A DNA stretch of 64,000 nucleotides. It comes from an uncultured bacterium. Its GTDB lineage: Bacteria; Actinomycetota; Actinomycetes; S36-B12; CAIYMF01. Of the stretch, positions 27,104 to 36,118 are shown in pieces. Position numbers and translations under genes: made by a program. The stretch lies in the NCBI GenBank assembly GCA_903826575.1, contig CAIKEU010000106.1, forward strand, positions 1 to 64,000, read 5' to 3'. Numbering within the stretch: the first letter of the stretch is position 1; every line of letters starts with the position of its first letter. The notes under the pieces were generated by a model. The model was not told where the DNA came from. It ran no database searches and saw nothing but the letters and a program-made list of their open reading frames with translations.

Positions 27104-27709
27104 CTAGCGAATGAGATAAATCATGGTGAACAGGCCGATCCAGACAACGTCAACGAAGTGCCAGTAGTACGACACGACGATCGCGGTGGTGGCCTGGCGA
27201 TGGGTAAATCGGCGCGAAACGTAGGTTCGCCCGAGGACAAAAAGGAAGGCGATCAATCCTCCGGTGACGTGCATACCGTGGAAGCCCGTCGTCAAGTAGA
27301 ACACCGACCCGTACGCCGACGAAGACAGCGTGAGTCCTTCTTTGACGAGTTCGGAGTACTCGGTGATCTGTCCGGCAACGAAGATTGAGCCCATGATGAA
27401 CGTGATGATGAACCACATTCGGAGCTTCTTGACATCCCCTCGCTCGGCGGCGAAAACGCCCAACTGACAGGTCACCGAGGACAGGACGAGGATTGTCGTG
27501 TTGACGGTTGCGAACGGGATGTTCAGATGCTCGGTGTAGTTGTGCCACACGTCGTAATTGACCGCGCGCATAGTGAAGTACATCGCGAACAGCGCCGCGA
27601 AGAACATGAGCTCGCTGGACAGCCACACGATGGTGCCAACGGAGACCATGTCTGGCCTGTTCGCAGGCGCATGGGCCGAATGGTTATCAATCACAGTTGC
27701 AGTCGCCAC
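27104..27709 (-). CDS. ctaE: Cytochrome c oxidase subunit III
   Basis: A 201-residue, five-helix membrane subunit of the aa3 oxidase: [103 protein letters not shown] and [23 protein letters not shown], all family signatures. It starts with GTG. The gap to qcrC is 65 bp, so ctaE-qcrCAB is probably one transcript. A 163-bp spacer with a run of eight C separates it from the divergent receiver-like gene. Confidence 0.96.
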   Translation of the reverse strand: MATATVIDNHSAHAPANRPDMVSVGTIVWLSSELMFFAALFAMYFTMRAVNYDVWHNYTEHLNIPFATVNTTILVLSSVTCQLGVFAAERGDVKKLRMWFIITFIMGSIFVAGQITEYSELVKEGLTLSSSAYGSVFYLTTGFHGMHVTGGLIAFLFVLGRTYVSRRFTHRQATTAIVVSYYWHFVDVVWIGLFTMIYLIR

Positions 27710-27872
27710 GGTGTGATTCTGGCAGGTATTCCTTCAATCGGCGCGTCCACCCCCCCCTGTTTCTGGTTGGGCGTGGCGAACCTGTTGTGGGCGACGACTT
27801 GTCGATCGTGAAATGTTGCACAAACAGCCCCACTGCCGTCGTCGGCCACTGCGGGGGCGATAGCATGACGGC

Positions 27873-28295
27873 ATGAGTTCGGATACCCCGCAGGCGCGAT
27901 TGACGGTCTTGATCTATAGCGATGACGCGAATGTGCGAGCCGCAGTGCGATCGGCATTGGGCCGCCGTCCGGCGATCGATTTACCATTCGTGGACTACGT
28001 CGAATGTGCCACCGAGCCCATGGTGATTCGATATCTCGACAAGGGCGGCATTGATCTTGCGGTTCTCGATGGTGAAGCGGTCCCGTCTGGCGGCATGGGG
28101 ATCGCGCGCCGGATGAAGACGGAGATTTTCAATGCACCTCCGGCTCTGCTTCTCACCGGACGTCCGCAGGACGCGTGGCTGGCCACGTGGTCACAAGCCG
28201 AGGCCGTCGTGCCGCACCCGCTAGATCCAGTTCTTCTTGCGCAGGCCGCCGCCGCCCTGTTGCGGCCGCGAGCAGCCGTAACTAGTCGCCCGTAG
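27873..28295 (+). CDS. Atypical response-regulator receiver-like protein
   Basis: A stand-alone 140-residue protein with a receiver-like pattern: acidic pair D17/D18 after the first strand (LTVLIYSDDANVRAAVRSAL), candidate phospho-acceptor D66 (IDLAVLDGEAV), Thr in strand four (ALLLTGRPQD), but His115-Pro in place of the conserved Lys-Pro (AVVPHPLDPVLLAQAAAALL). No output domain is attached. Phosphorylation is therefore uncertain. It lies 29 bp before trpD and divergent from ctaE. Confidence 0.7.
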   Translation: MSSDTPQARLTVLIYSDDANVRAAVRSALGRRPAIDLPFVDYVECATEPMVIRYLDKGGIDLAVLDGEAVPSGGMGIARRMKTEIFNAPPALLLTGRPQDAWLATWSQAEAVVPHPLDPVLLAQAAAALLRPRAAVTSRP

Positions 28296-28324
28296 CAGCT
28301 CGAGCGCGGGAAACGGATCCTTAT

Positions 28325-29431
28325 ATGACGTCGACCTCATCCGCGGCGACCTCCTGGCCGGAGCTCACAGCAGCTTTGCTTCGCCGTGACGATCTGACCG
28401 AGCAGCAGGCGTCGTGGGCGATGGATCAAGTCATGTCTGGCGATTCCACGGCCGTCCAGTTGGCGGGGTTCTTGGTTGCCCTTCGTGGCAAAGGTGAAAC
28501 CTCTAACGAAATAGGGGGACTTGTTGGCGCCATGCTCGACCATTCGGCTCCCGTCGCGCTGCCGGCCGATCTTGGGCCGGTAGTCGATACCTGCGGCACC
28601 GGTGGAGACCGGTCGAACACAGTCAATATCTCCACCATGTCAGCGGTTGTCGTGGCTGCGGCGGGTGCACCAGTGGTAAAACATGGAAACCGTGCAGCGA
28701 GCTCAGCGGCCGGGTCAGCGGACGTTTTGGAAGCGCTTGGGGTGGTGGTTGATTTACCGCCGGAATCCATCGGACCGTGTGTCGAACAGGCGGGAATCGC
28801 TTTTTGTTTTGCCCCGGTATTTCACCAGGGCATGCGTCACGCTGCCGTTGCAAGGCGCGAACTCGGGCTGCCGACTGTGTTCAATATCCTCGGACCGCTA
28901 GCCAACCCGGCTCGGCCCAGCGCACAACTCGTTGGTTGTGCCGATATTCGCTTGGCTCCATTAATGGCCGCGGTACTGTCTGCGCGAGGCACGAAGGCAC
29001 TTGTTGTCCGAGGTGAAGACGGCCTCGACGAGCTGTCGACTGCGGCTCCGACGCGGGTGTGGGATGCCACCGGCATTGGCGTGCAAGAAAGCGTCATCGA
29101 TCCCGCGGAGTGTGGGATCGCCGCTCCGGCACCGGGCGCACTCGGTGGCCAGGATGCGGCATTTAATGCTGCTGTCGCACGATCGGTGATTTCAGGTGAA
29201 CGGTCATCCACCCTCGACCCCGTGCGAGATGCGGTACTCCTCGGGGCCGCCGGCGCCCTCATCGCTTACGACGCTGCGTGCGGTATGTCGGTGGTCGGCA
29301 CGGTGACGGAACGACTTATCGCAGTGTTGCCGCGGGCGGTCGACGCGATTGACAGTGGTGCTGCTGGGCGCACCCTCGATCGGTGGATCAGCGTCTCTCA
29401 GGCGTTGAAGGGCTCACGCGCTCAGGGCTAG
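28325..29431 (+). CDS. trpD: Anthranilate phosphoribosyltransferase
   Basis: Second committed step of tryptophan synthesis: joins anthranilate and PRPP. The 368 residues show GFLVALRGKGETSNEIGGLVGAML, the PRPP site VDTCGTGGDRSNTVNISTMSAVV, KHGNRAASSAAGSADVLEALG, the HQGMRHAAVARRELGLPTVFNILGPLANPA region and VVRGEDGLDELSTAAPTRVW. It is alone, away from other trp genes, with the same placement (after ctaE, before the Rv2191-type nuclease) as in mycobacteria. Confidence 0.96.
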   Translation: MTSTSSAATSWPELTAALLRRDDLTEQQASWAMDQVMSGDSTAVQLAGFLVALRGKGETSNEIGGLVGAMLDHSAPVALPADLGPVVDTCGTGGDRSNTVNISTMSAVVVAAAGAPVVKHGNRAASSAAGSADVLEALGVVVDLPPESIGPCVEQAGIAFCFAPVFHQGMRHAAVARRELGLPTVFNILGPLANPARPSAQLVGCADIRLAPLMAAVLSARGTKALVVRGEDGLDELSTAAPTRVWDATGIGVQESVIDPAECGIAAPAPGALGGQDAAFNAAVARSVISGERSSTLDPVRDAVLLGAAGALIAYDAACGMSVVGTVTERLIAVLPRAVDAIDSGAAGRTLDRWISVSQALKGSRAQG

Positions 29432-29458
29432 TGGGATCCGTCGCTCAGTTGGCACAGA

Positions 29459-29737
29459 TCAGTCGAGCCCAATGGAGAATGCTGCGTCGAGGTCTTGACG
29501 GCTGTAGGTCTGGAAAGCCACGTGCGTTTCGGTGGACGTGATTCCTGCAGTCTTTGAAATCCCACCCGTTACGACCTGGCTGACCTGCTCGAGGGACTGC
29601 ACCCGGATCAGGGCGACGAGATCGAGATCTCCGGTGACCGAGAAGACCTCGCTGACCCCATCGATCGCTGCCACTGTCTCAGCTACTGCGTTGACTGCGT
29701 TAACTTCGGTGCGAATGAAAACCAAGGCTGTGATCAT
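29459..29737 (-). CDS. Stand-alone Lrp/AsnC ligand-binding (RAM) domain protein
   Basis: The 92 residues (TALVFIRTEVNAVNAVAETVAAIDGVSEVFSVTGDLDLVALIRVQSLEQVSQVVTGGISKTAGITSTETHVAFQTYS) are the AsnC effector-binding domain without the helix-turn-helix. Such proteins bind amino acids and oligomerise but cannot bind DNA by the usual domain. Convergent with trpD, 27 bp apart. The ligand is not known. Confidence 0.9.
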   Translation of the reverse strand: MITALVFIRTEVNAVNAVAETVAAIDGVSEVFSVTGDLDLVALIRVQSLEQVSQVVTGGISKTAGITSTETHVAFQTYSRQDLDAAFSIGLD

Positions 29738-29828
29738 CTGCTTAGCCTAAGCGGCCCGAGGTTTCTGCACTAGGTATGGCGCGAGATCTGATCTTCTAGT
29801 GGTCTGCGGATTCACGTCGCTGTCATCT

Positions 29829-31595
29829 TTAGCCAGCAGGGCGCAGATTGCGATCCATCGCCGGGATGGGAACGACGAGCTCGCGACGAGCCGCAGTGAG
29901 TCTGGCCAGCAGCCCGGACGCCCCATAAGCCGGCAGTGACCATGCGACTTCATTCTCGCCAGGGACGAGGCGGACGCCATCACTGGCGAGCCAGCGCAAA
30001 ATCAACGTGGTTTCCTCGATAAGGCCGGCCGGAACAGTGCGTGGGTTGGCAGCAATCTGTTCCGCGGCTGCCACAACAGCCGCAACCGTCAGCCTAGGGT
30101 CGGTACCGACTGGCGCATGGGCAGCTCCGGCGAGACGGCCGTACCGGATGACGTGGATCTCCCATGACCGATCGGGTAGTGCCCGAGCGGCGATGAGTTC
30201 GGGCATAGTTACGAGCGCGGCGATTTCCTGTGCACGTGCGGCACCGCGGGCAAATGTTTCGAGTCGATCGCGCCACGCTGCGGCCTCTTCGTAGCGCAAG
30301 TCCTGTGACAGTGCCGTGAGGCGATCTCGCAATGGCTGCTCGATGAGGCGCCCATCACGCGTGAGTGCATCGCGCATGCGATCAGCGATCTCACCGTAAC
30401 CCTGTGCGTCGATCGCGCCGATGCACGGAGCCGAGCACCGGCCCATATCGGCCAGCACACAAGCTGTCGCAGCTGGACGACGAACCGAGAGTTTGTCGGT
30501 ACAGGTGCGCAAGGGGATTGCCGCGTGTAGGGCTTCAACGGCCTCCTGCGCTGTCTTTTGTGAGCCGAATGGCCCTAAGTAGGCGGCCCCTTCCGCGACA
30601 TCATCACGAACTTCACGCACGACCGATAAACGCGGGAACGGCTCGACCGTTAACTTCACCCAGACTGCCCGACCGCTGTTCTTACTTCGCCGGTTATAGC
30701 GAGGGTTCAATTCAGTGATGAGCCGAACTTCTCGCACCTCTGCTTCGAGAGGTGAACTGCACACGATGGCATCGATTGAGGTGGCGATACCAACCATCTC
30801 GGCCATGCGTGTACGCGTCTCGGATGCGGTGAAGTACGTGCGAACCCGCGAACGAATGCGCTGTGACTTACCGACATACAAGGCTTCATTCTTGTGATCG
30901 CGGAAGATGTAGACACCAGGGGCGTCAGGTAGTCCATTAGCCAGATGCTTCTTGCGTCGCTGAGCTGGGGTGACCCGCGAGGTGTACGTGACAAGTTCGT
31001 CGAGGGAGTGAACCCCGAGTGTCCCGATCCGTTCGATCAGTCCGTGCAGGACGTCGACCGTGGCACGTGCGTCGTCCAGCGCGCGGTGGGTGGGTGTTGT
31101 GGTGGCGCGGAAGTGCTGCGCCAACGTGCTGAGTTTGCAGTTGCGAACCTCGCCGCGCAGCAACACCGAGCGAGCCAACCGTGCCGTATCCACGACTGCA
31201 TGATCCGGCCATGCGCGGGCCAGGCGAGTGCAGCCACCCTTCAGGAAGGAGATGTCGTATGGCGCATTGTGGGCCACGAGCACGCATCCGGCGGCGAAGT
31301 CGAGAAATGCGGGCAGCGCCACCGACAGTGGGGGTGCATCGCACAGCATGGCGTCGGTAATACCCGTCAAGACCGCGATGAACGCAGGGACGGGAATACC
31401 TGGGTTAACCAGTGTTTGGAACTCACCGATGATCTGGCCCCCGCGCACCTTGACCGCACCGATTTCGGTGATGCCGGCCTCAGTTGGTGAACCACCTGTG
31501 GTTTCGAGGTCAACCACGACGAAGGTCACCTCGGACAGCGGTGTGCCGAGATCGTCGAAAGCTGTTTGGTGTCCCACATCCACGACCGTAGACAT
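29829..31595 (-). CDS. DEDDh exonuclease fused to a UvrC-like GIY-YIG endonuclease
   Basis: 588 residues. The N-terminal 3'-5' exonuclease (about 20-190) has motifs VVVDLETTGGSPTEAGITEIGAV, LVAHNAPYDISFL and HRALDDARATVDVL. It is followed by a UvrC-type GIY-YIG domain (LPDAPGVYIFRDHKNEALYVGKSQRIRSRVRTYF, about 220-310) and a Cys-containing stretch with RRPAATACVLADMGRCSAPCIG that is also found in UvrC. The UvrC RNase H-like and helix-hairpin-helix parts are missing. This is the architecture of mycobacterial Rv2191, thought to act in DNA repair. No uvr genes are nearby. Confidence 0.92.
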   Translation of the reverse strand: MSTVVDVGHQTAFDDLGTPLSEVTFVVVDLETTGGSPTEAGITEIGAVKVRGGQIIGEFQTLVNPGIPVPAFIAVLTGITDAMLCDAPPLSVALPAFLDFAAGCVLVAHNAPYDISFLKGGCTRLARAWPDHAVVDTARLARSVLLRGEVRNCKLSTLAQHFRATTTPTHRALDDARATVDVLHGLIERIGTLGVHSLDELVTYTSRVTPAQRRKKHLANGLPDAPGVYIFRDHKNEALYVGKSQRIRSRVRTYFTASETRTRMAEMVGIATSIDAIVCSSPLEAEVREVRLITELNPRYNRRSKNSGRAVWVKLTVEPFPRLSVVREVRDDVAEGAAYLGPFGSQKTAQEAVEALHAAIPLRTCTDKLSVRRPAATACVLADMGRCSAPCIGAIDAQGYGEIADRMRDALTRDGRLIEQPLRDRLTALSQDLRYEEAAAWRDRLETFARGAARAQEIAALVTMPELIAARALPDRSWEIHVIRYGRLAGAAHAPVGTDPRLTVAAVVAAAEQIAANPRTVPAGLIEETTLILRWLASDGVRLVPGENEVAWSLPAYGASGLLARLTAARRELVVPIPAMDRNLRPAG

Positions 31596-31825
31596 AGGGT
31601 CTGACGTTCACGAGTCGCCTCGCCGAAATCGGATGATGATTTGGAGCCATCGGCTATCGGCCCCGCACCGTCAGCATCCGCCGGGTCTTGTCAGAGGTCC
31701 CACCTAACGTTGTGAGCAAGAAGCAACTGAGCGACACCACGTCGTCGTATGGCGGTGGATTAGCGGGTTGACTCTTGTGAAGCAAACGGACGTAAAGAAC
31801 TCGAACATAAAGGGTAGGTGGCGCG

Positions 31826-32056
31826 ATGATCATCGATTGTGATTCATGTGAGGTTCGCGGTTTAGCGTGCGGTGATTGTGTTGTGTCCTTTGTTCTTGGG
31901 CCAGTGCAATGGGCAACGGGTGATGGAATGGCTGACGAAGAGCGAGCTGCTCTCGCGGTGCTTGCCGACTCTGGCTTGCTGCCGCCCTTGCGTTTGGTTT
32001 CGGGGCCACGGATCCCCGTGCGCGATTCCACGAACACAGGTCGGGCAGTTTCATAA
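31826..32056 (+). CDS. Four-cysteine small conserved protein
   Basis: The 76-residue protein opens MIIDCDSCEVRGLACGDCVVSFVLG; C5, C8, C15 and C18 form CxxC-x6-CxxC, a pattern that would fit a metal site. It continues with DEERAALAVLADSGLLPPLRLV and a polar tail. I recognise it as a small conserved actinobacterial type of unknown role. The spacer before it (231 bp from the divergent nuclease) contains a TTGACT at 31768 but no clear -10. A 62-bp gap leads to the protease gene. Confidence 0.7.
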   Translation: MIIDCDSCEVRGLACGDCVVSFVLGPVQWATGDGMADEERAALAVLADSGLLPPLRLVSGPRIPVRDSTNTGRAVS

Positions 32057-32118
32057 GCCGGTCGCTGTGTTCGTCGAGCGATGCGACAGGATCGTCGATT
32101 GCGACGTAACGTGTCTTT

Positions 32119-33666
32119 ATGAGTCATCTGAGTCCGGACGAGCCGACGCGTGAGCGGTCGTCTCGTCCGATCTGGATACTCACCTTCGCACTGTTGATGC
32201 TGATCGGTATCGCTGGCGCTGGATTCGCCCTCGTGACGAGTCGGCAATCAACGTCCGTACCGCAGGTGTCCGCGAGTGCGAATCACGAAGTTGCCGCGGC
32301 GGCGCCCGTCACGACGGCGCCGAGTTTGCCTCAGGAAATCACCAACCCGGCAACGCGCCAAAACTCGATCGAACGATTATTGCGCGATCGGGCTGATGCA
32401 CTGCTCCTCGGTGATGTTTCCTCGTGGAGCGATGAGCAGGTGCTCGATGCTGCGGTTCCGGATTTCACCAGTATTCATAAACTCGCTCCGGTGTCATTCG
32501 AGTATTCAGTCACCTCGATAACCTCCAGCGGCGATCCAACTCAGGCCGCTGTGTCTGCGCTGATTCGCTACCGCCTGCCGATGGATGCGGCCGCAGCGAC
32601 ATTTCGTGAGGATCTAGCACTTCAGCACACGGACACCGGTTGGCGAATCGTGTCCGAGCACTCAATCGGACGTAAGCCGGTGTGGGAGCTGGGCTCAATC
32701 TCTCAGCTCATCGGCAAGCATGTGACGGTCATCGGTATCGATCAAACTCCCGCCACCTTGCAACGCTATGCATCGATTGCCGATGCGGTGATCCCAGACG
32801 TGACAAGGGCGTGGGGGAGTGACTGGGCGCAACGGTTGATCATCGTCGTGCCGAAAACGATCCAACAGGTCGAGACAGGGCTGGGTCGATCGGTCGAGTC
32901 GCTGCGCGATATCGCCGCGGTGACGTCCATGGAGACGGCGTCTGGTGATCAGGGCTCGCCTCGAATTTGGCTCAATACGCCAACAATGCAGGGTCTGTCG
33001 TCGCTGGGTCGTGAAATTGTTCTGCGGCACGAGGTGGTCCATGTCGCCACTGGATCAGGTTCCACTGATGCAACGCCGCTGTGGTTGGAGGAAGGGCTCG
33101 CCGAATACATCGGCTACGAGAACACAGGCGTCAGTCGAGTAGTTGCAGCAGGAGATGCGATCGATGCGCTTCGTGATGGGCACAAGTTCACCGCGCTGCC
33201 GACATCTGACGATTTCTCCGGAGCTGGTCTGGCTATCGCATATGAAGGGGCCTTAATCGCGTGTGACGAGTTAGCCGATGATGGCGGCCTCGCGAGTTTG
33301 GTGAAGACCTATCGGCTCACTGCGCAGGGCACGGGTTCGTCGGATGAGAATGTAGCCGCAGCAATCCACCAGATCTACGGACTTTCGCTTGACGAGTTCA
33401 TTGTTCATTGGAATGCGCGACTTCATCAGTTGGCGGGGTTGCCATTCACCCAGGAGGAGGCGCTGGACGCTCAATCCTCGGCCGAGCCATCGAGCACCTC
33501 GTCAATGCAGCCGTCATCCACGCCGACCGCTCGGCCGAGCGCGCGGCCAACGTCACAACCAACGTCTCAACCAACGTCTCAACCAACGTCTCAACCAACG
33601 TCTCAACCAACGGTGCGTTCGTCTGCGTCGCCGTCAACGCAGCCTCCATCGCAATCGTCGGGCTGA
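32119..33666 (+). CDS. Membrane-anchored HExxH metallopeptidase (peptidase MA-like)
   Basis: A 515-residue protein with one N-terminal membrane anchor (IWILTFALLMLIGIAGAGFALV), an NTF2-like or mixed domain (about 75-185), and a zincin domain with HEVVH at 304-308 and the third-ligand region WLEEGLAEYIGY from 322, in the gluzincin arrangement seen in peptidase MA. The C-terminus is a Ser/Pro/Thr/Gln tail with repeated SQPT, encoded by a perfect 12-bp tandem repeat. It would act outside the cell. The substrate is unknown. It is convergent with the response regulator. Confidence 0.82.
   Translation: MSHLSPDEPTRERSSRPIWILTFALLMLIGIAGAGFALVTSRQSTSVPQVSASANHEVAAAAPVTTAPSLPQEITNPATRQNSIERLLRDRADALLLGDVSSWSDEQVLDAAVPDFTSIHKLAPVSFEYSVTSITSSGDPTQAAVSALIRYRLPMDAAAATFREDLALQHTDTGWRIVSEHSIGRKPVWELGSISQLIGKHVTVIGIDQTPATLQRYASIADAVIPDVTRAWGSDWAQRLIIVVPKTIQQVETGLGRSVESLRDIAAVTSMETASGDQGSPRIWLNTPTMQGLSSLGREIVLRHEVVHVATGSGSTDATPLWLEEGLAEYIGYENTGVSRVVAAGDAIDALRDGHKFTALPTSDDFSGAGLAIAYEGALIACDELADDGGLASLVKTYRLTAQGTGSSDENVAAAIHQIYGLSLDEFIVHWNARLHQLAGLPFTQEEALDAQSSAEPSSTSSMQPSSTPTARPSARPTSQPTSQPTSQPTSQPTSQPTVRSSASPSTQPPSQSSG
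33547..33612 (+). repeat. 12-bp tandem repeat inside the metallopeptidase gene
   Basis: CCAACGTCTCAA occurs as five consecutive units (the first with CACAA) plus half a unit, coding for SQPT repeats. In-frame copy-number change by slippage would only lengthen or shorten the tail. Confidence 0.95.
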
Positions 33667-33688
33667 CGTCTGATCGCACTGTCAGAAG

Positions 33689-34330
33689 TTACGCATTTGG
33701 ATCATCGCGCTTGAGAAGTCCAAGTTTCAGCGCGGTCATGAGTGCTTGGGCGCGATTGCCAGCGCCTAACTTTTCGTACAACTTGCTGATGTGAGTCTTG
33801 GTCGTTGATTCGCTGATGTACAGCTGTCGGCTGATCTGGGCGACACCTAGACCGTCGGCGAGGAGACCGAGAACCTCTCGCTCCCGTGGCGACAGTTGTG
33901 GCCCGGTTGGCGACATCTTGCGCCGCATAGCCTCATTGAGATCATTCGCCGTAAACGAGTGAGGTGAACTCTTGGCGTGTTTGGCTGCGGCAACAACATC
34001 TTCGGCGGGCGCATTCTTTGGCACAAAGGCCGAGGCGCCAGATTCGAGTGCCTCAAACAACTGATCGTCACCCGCGTACATCGTCAGGATGACAATGCCC
34101 ATATCTGCGCGTTCCTTGCGGATTGCGCGGCAGGCTTCCAGGCCGTTGCCGTCGGGCAGGCGGACATCGAGAATGGTGACGTCTGGGTTGACCAGGCCAA
34201 TAAGCCGCTTGGCGTCGGCCAGCGATCCGGCCTCGCCTACCACTTCAAACTCGCGATCTCGCTCGAATGCTCGACGCAAACCTTGGCGGATCAATTCGTG
34301 ATCATCAACCAACAAAACACTGATCGTCAT
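33689..34330 (-). CDS. NarL/LuxR-family response regulator
   Basis: 213 residues: receiver domain with VDD at 8-10, phospho-acceptor D55 (DVTILDVRLPDGNGLEACR), a Thr-bearing MGIVILTMYAGDD strand and the KN switch in SAFVPKNAPAEDV, then a LuxR-type HTH (LSPREREVLGLLADGLGVAQISRQLYISESTTKTHISKLYEKLGAGNRAQALM). I prefer ATG 34330 (AGGGGG upstream) to the track start 34387. The partner kinase gene lies upstream on the same strand with a 180-bp gap, so the pair may have separate promoters. Target genes are unknown. Confidence 0.94.
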   Translation of the reverse strand: MTISVLLVDDHELIRQGLRRAFERDREFEVVGEAGSLADAKRLIGLVNPDVTILDVRLPDGNGLEACRAIRKERADMGIVILTMYAGDDQLFEALESGASAFVPKNAPAEDVVAAAKHAKSSPHSFTANDLNEAMRRKMSPTGPQLSPREREVLGLLADGLGVAQISRQLYISESTTKTHISKLYEKLGAGNRAQALMTALKLGLLKRDDPNA

Positions 34331-34510
34331 GCCGCCCCCTATCTGTTTCGCCTCGACCTTGATCATGTCACGTTTTGTGACGTTCATTCGATGGTCTCGG
34401 CAATTGATGGATCATGGCGAGATCTTGAGCGCGCAATCGGTCAATGTCGGACCATACGGCCACTAAGAGTTATCGATCGGTTGATACGCAATTGTGCTCA
34501 GCTGCGTTCC

Positions 34511-36118
34511 TCAGCCGGCATCTTCCGGCGCAGTTGCATCCATTACTACGGGTGCTCCGAGGGACAGTTCGACGACAGTTCCACCACCTACTCGTTGGCG
34601 GATGGATAACTGTGCGCCAAGTCGCTCAGCGCGTTCACGCATGATCTCCATGCCGAAAGAGTCCCCTCGCGGCGATCCGAGCCCCTGGCCGTCGTCGGCG
34701 ATGCGCAGGAAAGCCACCGGCGGATCCACTCGGCAGGTGACCCATAAGTTGCGTGCTCGCGCATGTCGTCGCGCATTGGTGATTGCTTCTTGTGCGATGC
34801 GTAGCACTTCAGTCTCGGCCTCAATCGGTAATCGAAGGGCCGACTCGTCCAGCACCATGTGCATGGTGATCCCTGTTCCCGTACTCATTGAGCGAACGTA
34901 GCTGGAAAGGGCGGCACCGAGCCCTGCACTCGGTTGAACGTCGGTGCGCAGATCAAAGATAGAAAGCCGAAGTTCGCTGACAATCCGCGTCAGCTCGCCT
35001 CGCAGTGAATGAAGGGCCGAACCGACGCTTTCATCTTGCGAACTGGCTGAAAGGTCGTCGACCACATAGCCCAGTGATGCGATCTCTTGGGCGATCCCGT
35101 CGTGGATCTCGCGGGCGAGCCTACGTCGTTCCTCGACGGTGGCGATCGATCGAACCTCACTAAACAATTGCCCGGTTTCGATCCGTAGAGCAGCCTCATC
35201 AACGATCGCTTGCGCATCATCAAGGTTGCGCGCCGACCAAGGTGCAGCGTCACGCTCAACAGCAACGAGGCCGATTGTTCGCTCGCCAAGTCGCATCGGG
35301 AAGTAACCCGAAAACCCCTGTGTGTGAGCGGAGATCGCCTCATCACGTTGGATCGGACTGCTGGTGACGAATGCCGCCTGCCAGTTCTCGTGGCCAGACG
35401 CGGGATTCCAATCCAAACGATCGGAGCCTCTGTACGCGAGTGGATTAACCACCCCGCTGGTATCGCGGGTGTAGACCGCGCCGCGATCAAATTCAAGTAC
35501 ATCGTCGAGTTCTGCCAGAACCTGCTGTGACAGTGAGACTTCGTCGAGGCCTGTGGGCAATTCACGTGAGACATCGCGCAGTTCGGTGAGCAAATGATGC
35601 GCGGTTGCGTAAGAGGTTGTCGTTCGCCGCTCTTGCTGCAAGAGGGAGCGAGCCCATCCACTTAGCAGGCCCGCCAGGAGTCCCACGGCAATCCATTGAG
35701 CAACGGGCGTTGTCAACGCAGTGGATCCGGAATCCTTGTTCATCAGGTTTACCGATCCGAAGACAAGCAGGCTGGCCAAGCTGGTGGTCAATGCCGGAAG
35801 AAGCCCACTTTGAATGCCGGCTGCGAATGACGGCACGACTAGGTAGGGCAGGAAGGCGTTCGTGTGCGGTGCGCCCGCGGCGATGATTGCCGAAGCGAAG
35901 CCTGCTTCGAGGGTTACTTGAGCCCATCGCCTAGCGGCGGGTTTCACCGGAATGCTCGCTAGGATGGCCACTGTTATCAGGGCTACGACGGAGACGATGG
36001 ACGGACGGTCGCGGCCAAAAACTGATGTGATCAGGCCGATACTTACCACGCCAAACCGAGCCACTGGCACGATCACGGCCGGCTGGCGCCAATCAAGAAC
36101 TCTGGTGAACCATTCCAT
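34511..36118 (-). CDS. Membrane sensor histidine kinase (HisKA_3/NarX type) with GAF domain
   Basis: 535 residues: hydrophobic membrane block to about 160 (VARFGVVSIGLITSVFG, VVALITVAILASIPV, FASAIIAAG and others), a GAF-like domain (about 190-320), then the dimerisation/phospho-acceptor helix RRRLAREIHDGIAQEIASLGYVVDDL with His339 and the ATPase domain (EAITNARRHARARN, DDGQGLG). It should phosphorylate the adjacent LuxR regulator. The stimulus is not readable. Confidence 0.93.
   Translation of the reverse strand: MEWFTRVLDWRQPAVIVPVARFGVVSIGLITSVFGRDRPSIVSVVALITVAILASIPVKPAARRWAQVTLEAGFASAIIAAGAPHTNAFLPYLVVPSFAAGIQSGLLPALTTSLASLLVFGSVNLMNKDSGSTALTTPVAQWIAVGLLAGLLSGWARSLLQQERRTTTSYATAHHLLTELRDVSRELPTGLDEVSLSQQVLAELDDVLEFDRGAVYTRDTSGVVNPLAYRGSDRLDWNPASGHENWQAAFVTSSPIQRDEAISAHTQGFSGYFPMRLGERTIGLVAVERDAAPWSARNLDDAQAIVDEAALRIETGQLFSEVRSIATVEERRRLAREIHDGIAQEIASLGYVVDDLSASSQDESVGSALHSLRGELTRIVSELRLSIFDLRTDVQPSAGLGAALSSYVRSMSTGTGITMHMVLDESALRLPIEAETEVLRIAQEAITNARRHARARNLWVTCRVDPPVAFLRIADDGQGLGSPRGDSFGMEIMRERAERLGAQLSIRQRVGGGTVVELSLGAPVVMDATAPEDAG

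Noticed and set aside
27750-27757. Run of eight C as a phase-variation switch for ctaE
   Set aside because: One short homopolymer in a spacer, with essential respiratory genes downstream; no sign of on/off control.
31596-31825. Promoter TTGACT at 31768 for the four-cysteine gene
   Set aside because: No acceptable -10 box at 16-18 bp, so it was not listed as a feature.
33547-33612. CRISPR-like array
   Set aside because: The unit is 12 bp with no spacers and codes in frame for SQPT repeats of the protease tail.
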